Part shown: positions 1 through 5,010 of the stretch, one piece after another
Layout: every line of letters starts with the position of its first letter
Numbering within the stretch: position 1 is the first letter of the stretch
Assembly: GCA_003646705.1 (NCBI GenBank)
Contig: QMLK01000060.1
Location: forward strand, 1 to 6,434
Source: Deltaproteobacteria bacterium
GTDB taxonomy: Bacteria; Desulfobacterota; B13-G15
Reading direction: 5' to 3'
Length of the DNA: 6,434 bases
Notes under the pieces: model-generated
Seen by the model: only the letters and a program-made list of their open reading frames with translations
What the model was told of the DNA's origin: nothing
Databases searched by the model: none
Made by a program: the position numbers and the translations under genes

Positions 1-186
1 CAGCCCTTCCACGTGGCCGAGGAGTTCACAGGCACCAAAGGGCGTTACGTGAAGCTCGAGGACACCATAAGGGGGTTCAAGGAGCTCGTAGAGGGCAAGT
101 ACGACGACCTGCCCGAGCAGGCCTTCTACATGGTGGGGACCATCGAGGAGGCCGTGGAGAAGGCCAAGAGGATGAAGGAGCAGTAA
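1..186 (+). CDS. atpD: ATP synthase F1 subunit beta, C-terminal end (5' partial)
   Basis: The first 61 codons of the window, read in frame 1 and ending in TAA at 184-186, are the C-terminus of the catalytic beta subunit of F1F0 ATP synthase. The visible part begins [17 protein letters not shown] and contains [19 protein letters not shown], a signature of the beta C-terminal helical domain that is nearly invariant in bacteria. The nucleotide-binding domain with the P-loop and the DELSEED lever lie upstream, outside the window. The stop is only three bases before the atpC start, and the atpC ribosome binding site lies inside the last atpD codons, so the two are cotranscribed and probably translationally coupled. 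This is the usual bacterial atp operon end (beta then epsilon). Identity is very secure; only the missing 5' part limits the description. Confidence 0.96.
   Translation, partial: QPFHVAEEFTGTKGRYVKLEDTIRGFKELVEGKYDDLPEQAFYMVGTIEEAVEKAKRMKEQ
175..180 (+). promoter_or_regulatory. Ribosome binding site of atpC, inside atpD
   Basis: AAGGAG lies nine bases before the atpC ATG and within the last codons of atpD. It fixes the atpC start and implies that ribosomes finishing beta help to start epsilon. Confidence 0.75.
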
Positions 187-189
187 GGG

Positions 190-594
190 ATGGCGGCCTT
201 GCTCCTCGAAGTGGTGACCCCCGAGAGGTTGGTCCTCTCCCAGGAGGTGGAGGAGGTGGTGGCCCCCGGCAGGGAGGGGCAGTTCGGGGTGCTCCCTGGC
301 CACAGGCCCTTCTTCACCATCCTCACCATCGGCGAGCTGATGTACCGCGTCAAGGGTAAGGAACACTACATGGCGCTGAGCGGAGGTTTCGCTGAGGTCC
401 TGCCGGATCGGGTGATCGTGTTGGCCGAGACCGCGGAACTCGCCAGCGAGATAGATGTGGAGAGGGCCAAGAAGGCCAAGGAGCGGGCCGAAGAGCGCCT
501 CAAGGAATTGGTCCCCATGGACCCGGAGTACGCCGCAGTGGTAGCCGCCCTGAAGCGGGCCCTCACCCGTTTGAAGGTGGCCGAGTTGGCCTGA
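190..594 (+). CDS. atpC: ATP synthase F1 subunit epsilon
   Basis: The 134-residue product is the epsilon subunit of the F1 central stalk, which couples rotation to catalysis and can inhibit ATP hydrolysis. The N-terminal beta-sandwich (about residues 1-85) carries the family hallmark GQFGVLPGH (30-38) and LSGGFAEV (63-70). A helical hairpin follows (about 88-134). The length is typical of the full form with both C-terminal helices. Residues 88-93 read IDVERA, which fits the I/L-D-x-x-R-A motif known to bind ATP in the epsilon subunit of thermophilic Bacillus PS3, so this subunit may sense ATP. The ATG at 190 is supported by AAGGAG at 175-180, nine bases upstream and inside atpD. The gene is the last in the atp operon here; beyond it the opposite strand is coding. 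Its final 32 bases overlap the end of the convergent membrane-protein gene. I see no intrinsic terminator after it. Confidence 0.96.
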   Translation: MAALLLEVVTPERLVLSQEVEEVVAPGREGQFGVLPGHRPFFTILTIGELMYRVKGKEHYMALSGGFAEVLPDRVIVLAETAELASEIDVERAKKAKERAEERLKELVPMDPEYAAVVAALKRALTRLKVAELA

Positions 595-1084
595 TCCTCC
601 CCTTCGACATGGAAACGGGACATTCCGACGCGTTCTGGCAGCGCCGGCAGGTCTCCCTGTGCACCAGGAAGATCGCTCCACCGAGGATCAACAGGGCCAA
701 CAGGTGGATCCCTCGAGCCAGGCCCGGTCGCCAGATGAGGGCCGCTATGACTGAGACGATGGGCAGAAGCAAGGCCAGCACCCAGAAGACCGAGGCGGCC
801 TTCAGGCCCCTTTCGTAGTTCCCCGATCCCTCCTCAAAGAGCCAGGAGGCCCAAAGCCCCCAGCCCGTGCCGCATAAGCCGCCATAGTACCTGCAATGGG
901 TGCAGAGTTCCCTCCTCAGGACGAAGCAGAGCATCACGAAGACGAAGCCCCCGTAGAGGATCGGCAGCCCCCGGGGGCCGATGTAGGCCATCGCCCAGGT
1001 CCCCAGGGCGAAGAAGGCCACAAACAGCAGGTTCTGGCCGAGGACCCACCAAAGGGGGTAACGGTCGAAGCCGGGACCGCTCAC
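563..1084 (-). CDS. Unrecognised four-helix membrane protein with two cysteine clusters
   Basis: I do not recognise a named family with certainty. The 173-residue product has four hydrophobic stretches at about residues 14-35, 39-56, 96-118 and 126-142, so it is very likely an inner-membrane protein. Two cysteine clusters follow helices two and four: C61-x2-C64-x6-C71, within CTHCRYYGGLCGTGWG, and C146-x2-C149-x5-C155, within CRRCQNASECPVS. With an even number of helices between them, both clusters face the same side, probably the cytoplasm by the positive-inside rule (RR before C61; HR and RR around C146). They could bind a metal or an iron-sulfur cluster, or act in thiol redox; this is inference. 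The start is GTG, overlapping the upstream gene's TGA as GTGA, with no good ribosome binding site, which points to translational coupling. The 3' end runs 32 bases into atpC on the other strand. The last 15 or so residues are polar and Pro/Arg-rich and may be unstructured. Confidence 0.8.
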   Translation of the reverse strand: MSGPGFDRYPLWWVLGQNLLFVAFFALGTWAMAYIGPRGLPILYGGFVFVMLCFVLRRELCTHCRYYGGLCGTGWGLWASWLFEEGSGNYERGLKAASVFWVLALLLPIVSVIAALIWRPGLARGIHLLALLILGGAIFLVHRETCRRCQNASECPVSMSKGRIRPTRPPSNG

Positions 1085-1347
1085 TTGATCAGTCGAAGGT
1101 GGATGGGCTTCTCCTTCGGGGACAGACCCTTTCCCTCCCTGTTACGCGCCAAGACGTTTTGGTTGAAGAGGTGGTTCTTGGCGATCACCCCGTTGATGAT
1201 GAAGTAGATGATGACGCCCTTCTCCCACTCCTTGGTGGGCTCGAAGTTCAAGACCCTTTCCATGTATTTCTGCCGTAGCTGCCTCAACGAGGCCTCGTCC
1301 AAGTGCAGGATCTGCTTGGCTATCCTATCCAAGGCCTTCTCAAGCAT
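1081..1347 (-). CDS. Small protein of unknown function in the rpoH operon
   Basis: This 88-residue protein matches no family I can name. Residues 1-32 are charged and helix-forming (LDEASLRQLRQKYMERV); residues 33-43 contain NFEPTKEWEKG; residues 45-56 are a short hydrophobic run (VIIYFIINGVIA), too short for a normal membrane helix; and the tail (69-88) is basic. There is no signal peptide and no cysteine. It is probably cytoplasmic or a peripheral partner of the downstream membrane protein. Coding is well supported: ATG at 1347-1345 has a near-perfect TAAGGAGG eight bases upstream, the gene begins 16 bases after the rpoH stop, and its own stop overlaps the next start as GTGA. The tight packing between rpoH and the cysteine membrane protein suggests the three are made together, and the 88-residue protein may work with either neighbour. 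Confidence 0.8.
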   Translation of the reverse strand: MLEKALDRIAKQILHLDEASLRQLRQKYMERVLNFEPTKEWEKGVIIYFIINGVIAKNHLFNQNVLARNREGKGLSPKEKPIHLRLIK

Positions 1348-1355
1348 CTCGTGTT

Positions 1356-1363
1356 CCTCCTTA
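1356..1363 (-). promoter_or_regulatory. Strong ribosome binding site of the 88-residue gene
   Basis: TAAGGAGG is an almost full match to the 16S rRNA tail and sits eight bases before the ATG. Its first three bases are an in-frame TAA directly after the rpoH TGA, so rpoH ends in tandem stops that run straight into this site. It supports both the start choice and cotranscription with rpoH. Confidence 0.85.
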
Positions 1364-2302
1364 TCATCCCGTCAACTCTAAGGCGCCCCGGTACTCGTCG
1401 AAGTCGGGTATCTCCCTCCTGAGGAACTCCCTCAACTCCTTGAGGATCTCCCCCTCTATCTGGCGCACCCGCTCGGGGGATATACCGTACTTCTTCCCGA
1501 GCTCCCGTAAGGTCATGGGCTTTTCCGCCAACATGCGGCCCTCCAGGATGTCGCGTTCCCTCGCCTTGAGCCTCTCCTTGAACTCGTCGATCTTCTCCAT
1601 CAAGAGGCGTCGGGCCTCCTCACTGCCCACCTGTTCCTCCACAAGCGCGCCACCGGCTGGGATCATGTCGCCCAGGGTCTCACGGGAGTCCTCCCCTATC
1701 TGGGTATCGAGGGAGATCTCGCTCTCCTCAAGCCTCTGCGTCATGGAGATCACTTCCTCTTCCTTCACGTTTAGGCTCTTGGCCACGAGCTGAGGCGTCG
1801 GGTCAAAGCCCATCTGTTCGAGTCGCTCCTTCTCCTTCTTCAAATCGAAGAAGAGCTTCCTCTGCGCCTGGGTGGTGCCGATCTTCACCAGGCGCCAGTT
1901 CTCCATGATGTACTTGAGGATATAGGCCCTGATCCAGAAGGAGGCGTAAGAGGTGAAACGGACCCCCCGGAAGGGGTCGAAGCGCTTCAGGGCCTGCATG
2001 AGGCCGACGTTGCCCTCCTGGATGAGGTCCAGGAGGTTGGTGGTCCAGTAACGGTGGTACTCGAGGGCGATCTTGACCACCAGGCGGAGGTTGGAGACGA
2101 TGAGCTTGAAGGCCGCCTCCTTGTCACCGTACTTCTTGTACCTTATGGCGAGTTCCCTTTCCTCCTCCTCGGTCAATAAGGGGATCTTCCGTATCTCCTG
2201 CAGGTAACGCTGCAGGGGATCGTAGGGTACGATGCCCTCTTCCGCGGTCTCCCTCGGAAGGGGAGGTAGCTCCTGTCCCTCTTTCCTCTCCTCCAGCTCC
2301 AT
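1364..2302 (-). CDS. rpoH: RNA polymerase sigma factor RpoH (sigma-32, heat-shock type)
   Basis: The 312-residue product is a group 3 sigma-70-family factor that directs RNA polymerase to heat-shock and related stress promoters. Region 1.2 spans about 25-60 (DPLQRYLQEIRKIPLLT). Region 2 spans 65-135, with the core-binding DLIQEGNVGLMQA (92-104) and the -10-reading FTSYASFWIRAYILKYI (116-132). NWRLVKIGTTQAQRKLFFDL follows (135-154); its QRKLFFDLKK (147-156) is the RpoH box that separates sigma-32 from RpoD and RpoS. Region 3 extends to about 215. The region 4 helix-turn-helix that reads the -35 is TLRELGKKYGISPERVRQIE (264-283). The length is close to the family norm of about 285-330. Region 1.1 is absent, as expected. 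The ATG at 2302-2300 is the only in-frame ATG before region 1.2, but the nearest GGGAGGG is 16 bases away; an in-frame CTG at 2308-2306 would be better spaced. The gene follows glgP on the same strand and leads a unit with two small genes. Confidence 0.93.
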   Translation of the reverse strand: MELEERKEGQELPPLPRETAEEGIVPYDPLQRYLQEIRKIPLLTEEEERELAIRYKKYGDKEAAFKLIVSNLRLVVKIALEYHRYWTTNLLDLIQEGNVGLMQALKRFDPFRGVRFTSYASFWIRAYILKYIMENWRLVKIGTTQAQRKLFFDLKKEKERLEQMGFDPTPQLVAKSLNVKEEEVISMTQRLEESEISLDTQIGEDSRETLGDMIPAGGALVEEQVGSEEARRLLMEKIDEFKERLKARERDILEGRMLAEKPMTLRELGKKYGISPERVRQIEGEILKELREFLRREIPDFDEYRGALELTG

Positions 2303-2311
2303 ATCCAGATC

Positions 2312-2340
2312 ATGTTAACCCTCCCCGCCCTAAAAGGCAA
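2312..2340 (-). promoter_or_regulatory. Candidate sigma-70 promoter of rpoH
   Basis: Reading the minus strand, TTGCCT (2340-2335) and TAACAT (2317-2312) are separated by exactly 17 bases. Each matches the consensus at four of six positions. Transcription would begin near 2305, leaving only a few bases before the rpoH ATG, so the transcript would be leaderless or nearly so. That would explain the poorly placed ribosome binding site. The match is modest and rpoH might instead be read through from glgP. Confidence 0.35.
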
Positions 2341-2352
2341 GGAAAGGCGGCC

Positions 2353-2379
2353 AAAGGGGAGGCCCTTGCCGCAAGGCCT
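2353..2379 (-). terminator. Weak terminator or attenuator hairpin after glgP
   Basis: Four bases past the glgP stop the transcript can fold AGGCCTTG (2379-2372) onto CAAGGGCCT (2368-2360) around a CGG loop, with one bulged base. It is followed by CCCC and only three T residues (2355-2353). The stem is strong but the poor T tract suggests partial termination, or an RNA-end stabiliser, between glgP and rpoH. Confidence 0.4.
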
Positions 2380-2383
2380 TCCT

Positions 2384-4942
2384 TCAGCCCCAGGTCACCA
2401 GTAGCCCAAGGGAGTAGTGGGTGGGGATGAGGCGGGGGTGATAGGGGGTCACCCGGCAGAAATAGGCGAACCTCCCGGTCTCGATACAGGGTAGGGAGGT
2501 GGCGAAGACGTAGCCGTCCTCCTCCTGGCCCACCAGCTCCATGGTGAGGATCTCCCTCCTCTTCATCCTGCCGAAGGGGCTGAGGGGGCCGTAATAGAGG
2601 TCCACCCTTACATCCTTCGGGGTGAGGGATCCCAAGGCCACCACGGCCTTCACCTTCAGTTGGTCCCCCACCTCCAGTTCAGGGGGGCTCTCCTGTTCCA
2701 CCCGGATCACCTTGACCCCATCCCATTCCTTCGAGACCCTGCGGTACCAGGCGGCAAGATCCGCTATGCCTTCTTTACCCTCGGAGGTGAGCTCCTCGAG
2801 GTAGGAGAAGGCCTTCAGGTAGTAGTCCTCCATATAGCGCTGGAGCATGAAGTTGGTGTTGTAGCTGGGGCCGAGCTTTCTCATGGCGGCCTTCATCTTG
2901 GCCACCCACTCCCTCGGGATGCCGCCAGGCCCCCTCTTGTAGAAGAGGGGCACGATCTCGTTTTCCATGAGGGTGTAGAAGGCCCTGCTCTCCACGTCGT
3001 CCTGGTACTCGTGGTCTTCGTAGACTTCGCCCCGCCCTATGGCCCATCCCACCTCGGGGTCGTAGGCCTCATCCCACCAGCCGTCCAGGGTGCTCAGGTG
3101 TAGCGCCCCGTTTACCACCGCCTTCATACCGCTGGTGCCACAGGCCTCATCGGGACGCCTCGGGGTGTTGAGCCAGAGGTCCGCCCCTTGGACCATGTAA
3201 CGGGCCACGTCCATGTCGTAGTCCTCGATGAAGACCACGTGATGGCGGAAGGGCTCCTCCTTTATGATGGATATCAAATCCTTGATGAGCCTCTTGGCCT
3301 CGTAGTCGTTGGGGTGGGCCTTGCCGGCTATGATGATCTGTACCGGCCGCTCGGGGTCCGTGAGGATGCGGGCCAAGCGGTCCAGATCCCTGAAGATCAG
3401 CAACGGCCTCTTATAGGCCACCATCCTCCGTGCCCAGACGATGGTGAGGGAGTCCGGATTGAGGACCTCACTGGCGAGCTCGATCTCCTTGGTCGAGGCA
3501 CCGCGCCTTATGAGTTGCTCCCTCAACCTCCGGCGACAGAAGGCCACGAGCCTCCCCCTCCTTCGCTCGTGGACCCCCCACAGCTCCTCGTCGGGGATCT
3601 CCTCGGCCCGGCTCCAGACCTTGATGTTGTCCGGGTCCTCCACCCACTTCGGGCCCAGGTAACGGGTATAGGTCTCGGCCATCTCTCGGGAGACCCACGA
3701 GGGCACGTGCACTCCGTTGGTGACGTAGTTTATGGGCACGTCCTCCTCGGGTATCCTCGGCCACAGGTCGCGCCACAACCTCTGGGAGACCTCCTTGTGG
3801 AGCCTGGAGACGGCGTTGATGTTGCCCGAGAGCTTCTGGGCCAAGATGTTCATGCAGAAGGGCTCAGAGGAGTTCTTGGGGTTGCGCCTGCCCAACCCCA
3901 TCAGCGCCTCCAGGGTTATCCCCAGGGAGGGCAGATAAGGGGAGAAGTAGCGTTCGATGAGCGCGGGATCGAAGAGGTCTATCCCGGCCGGGACCGATGT
4001 ATGGGTGGTGAAGACGTTGCTCGCCATCACCAGCAACAGGGCCTCGTCGAAGGTCAGGTCCTTCTCCTCCCTCAGGACCCTGACCCGCTCCAGCCCTGCG
4101 AAGGCCGAGTGGCCTTCGTTCATGTGCACGATCGATGGCTCGAAGCCGAGCCGTCTCAAGGCCCTCATCCCCCCGATCCCCAGGAGCATCTCCTGGAAGA
4201 GCCGTTGCTCCCTGTCGTCGGGATAGGGCCTCGAGGTCACCACCCTCAGGTGGGGTGGGTTCTGGGGGACGTTGGCGTCCAGCAAAAAGAGTGGGACCCT
4301 GCCCACATCCACCCGCCAGATCTGGGCGTAGAGCTCCTCGTGGTCAAGACCCACCTTCACCATTATCGGCTCGCCCCCGTCCTCCCTCAGCAGGGTGATG
4401 GGCATGTGGTAGAAGTCGAGCTCGGGGATGGTCTCCTTCTGGTCGCCCTCTGCGGTCAGGCTCTGCTTGAAGGCCCCGTACTGATAGAGGAGTCCTATCC
4501 CCACCACCGGCAGGTTGAGGTCGCTGGCGGACTTCAGGAAGTCCCCTGCCAGGACCCCCAACCCTCCGTGGTAGAAGGGCAGACAATCGGTGAGGCCGTA
4601 CTCGGCGGAGAAGTAAGCGATGAGGAGCCCTTCCCGAAGGTCCTTATAGGGGGTGAAGGCGGGCCTGTCGAGGTAGTTGCGGAAGCGTTCGTAGGTCCTC
4701 TCGAGGAAGGCGAGGAAGGCCTCGTCCTCCTCGAGTTCCCGGACCCTCTCCATGCTGAGACGGGCCAACAGCAGCACGGGGTTGTGACCCGTCTCCTCCC
4801 ATAGCTCAGGAGAGGCCCTGCGGAAGACCATCCTCACCTCGCCATCCCAGGCGTAGAGGAGGTTGTAGGCCATTTCCTTCAAAGGCCGAAGCTTCTCGGG
4901 CAACTTTGGGACAACGGTGAAGTAATGGGGTTCTCGCTCCAC
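2384..4942 (-). CDS. glgP: Alpha-glucan (glycogen/maltodextrin) phosphorylase
   Basis: The 852-residue enzyme splits alpha-1,4-glucan with phosphate to release glucose-1-phosphate in the cytoplasm (glycosyltransferase family 35, pyridoxal-phosphate dependent). It is the long-N-terminus form: a DUF3417-type domain at about 10-115 (KEMAYNLLYAWDGEVR), then the catalytic domains. Recognisable blocks are AEYGLTDCLPFYHGGLGVLAGD (113-134), VHMNEGHSAF (272-281), TTHTSVPAGIDLF (312-324), NYVTNGVHVPSW (405-416), RRMVAYKRP (505-513) and RRPDEACGTSGMKAVVNG (595-612). K607 is the expected pyridoxal-phosphate lysine; the usual EASGTSGMK reads EACGTSGMK here. Residues from about 740 form a beta-rich tail, as in Mycobacterium and thermophile members of this group, and 852 residues is the normal length. 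The start is GTG, set by an ideal ribosome binding site. A consensus promoter lies just upstream, so it begins its own unit. Substrate chain length cannot be told from sequence. Confidence 0.95.
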   Translation of the reverse strand: MEREPHYFTVVPKLPEKLRPLKEMAYNLLYAWDGEVRMVFRRASPELWEETGHNPVLLLARLSMERVRELEEDEAFLAFLERTYERFRNYLDRPAFTPYKDLREGLLIAYFSAEYGLTDCLPFYHGGLGVLAGDFLKSASDLNLPVVGIGLLYQYGAFKQSLTAEGDQKETIPELDFYHMPITLLREDGGEPIMVKVGLDHEELYAQIWRVDVGRVPLFLLDANVPQNPPHLRVVTSRPYPDDREQRLFQEMLLGIGGMRALRRLGFEPSIVHMNEGHSAFAGLERVRVLREEKDLTFDEALLLVMASNVFTTHTSVPAGIDLFDPALIERYFSPYLPSLGITLEALMGLGRRNPKNSSEPFCMNILAQKLSGNINAVSRLHKEVSQRLWRDLWPRIPEEDVPINYVTNGVHVPSWVSREMAETYTRYLGPKWVEDPDNIKVWSRAEEIPDEELWGVHERRRGRLVAFCRRRLREQLIRRGASTKEIELASEVLNPDSLTIVWARRMVAYKRPLLIFRDLDRLARILTDPERPVQIIIAGKAHPNDYEAKRLIKDLISIIKEEPFRHHVVFIEDYDMDVARYMVQGADLWLNTPRRPDEACGTSGMKAVVNGALHLSTLDGWWDEAYDPEVGWAIGRGEVYEDHEYQDDVESRAFYTLMENEIVPLFYKRGPGGIPREWVAKMKAAMRKLGPSYNTNFMLQRYMEDYYLKAFSYLEELTSEGKEGIADLAAWYRRVSKEWDGVKVIRVEQESPPELEVGDQLKVKAVVALGSLTPKDVRVDLYYGPLSPFGRMKRREILTMELVGQEEDGYVFATSLPCIETGRFAYFCRVTPYHPRLIPTHYSLGLLVTWG

Positions 4943-4948
4943 CGTAAG

Positions 4949-4956
4949 ACCTCCTT
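4949..4956 (-). promoter_or_regulatory. Ribosome binding site of glgP
   Basis: AAGGAGGT ends six bases before the GTG at 4942-4940. The match and the spacing are ideal and settle the GTG as the start. Confidence 0.88.
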
Positions 4957-4958
4957 CT

Positions 4959-4977
4959 ATAGTAACTATCGGCCGAT
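4959..4977 (-). repeat. Two overlapping short palindromes at the glgP start of transcription (possible operator)
   Basis: ATCGGCCGAT (4968-4977) is a perfect 10-base palindrome that shares two bases with the -10 box. ATAGTTACTAT (4959-4969 on the minus strand) is a five-base inverted repeat with a single central base. They overlap by two bases and cover the -10 end, the expected start and the first leader bases. That is where a repressor would act. Such short palindromes can also occur by chance. Confidence 0.45.
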
Positions 4978-5004
4978 TATAGGGGAGCCAATAGGAGGGG
5001 TCAA
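4976..5004 (-). promoter_or_regulatory. Sigma-70 promoter of glgP
   Basis: The minus strand shows TTGACC (5004-4999), a 17-base spacer, and a perfect TATAAT (4981-4976). The expected start of transcription is near 4969, giving a leader of about 26 bases that contains the ribosome binding site. The promoter begins only six bases beyond the stop of the upstream thiamine-diphosphate enzyme gene, which suggests that glgP is controlled separately from it. Confidence 0.82.
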
Positions 5005-5010
5005 CGGGCC

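Noticed and set aside
595..660. An intrinsic terminator for the ATP synthase operon just after atpC.
   Set aside because: I looked for a GC-rich stem followed by T residues and found only short, poor inverted matches with no T tract.
896..1207. A 103-codon plus-strand frame across the junction of the two small genes behind rpoH.
   Set aside because: It is antisense to two genes with better start signals and coherent protein features (helices, cysteine clusters), and its own sequence is unstructured and charged.
2298..2313. An ATG at 2313-2311 on the minus strand as the true rpoH start.
   Set aside because: It has the best-spaced GGGAGGG but is out of frame with rpoH (11 bases offset). It is kept only as a possible competing start in the findings.
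3188..4804. A 538-codon open frame on the plus strand, opposite glgP.
   Set aside because: It lies wholly antisense to a certain glgP. Its translation is a low-complexity mix rich in G, V, H, L and P with no recognisable domain, as expected from the mirror frame of a GC-rich gene.
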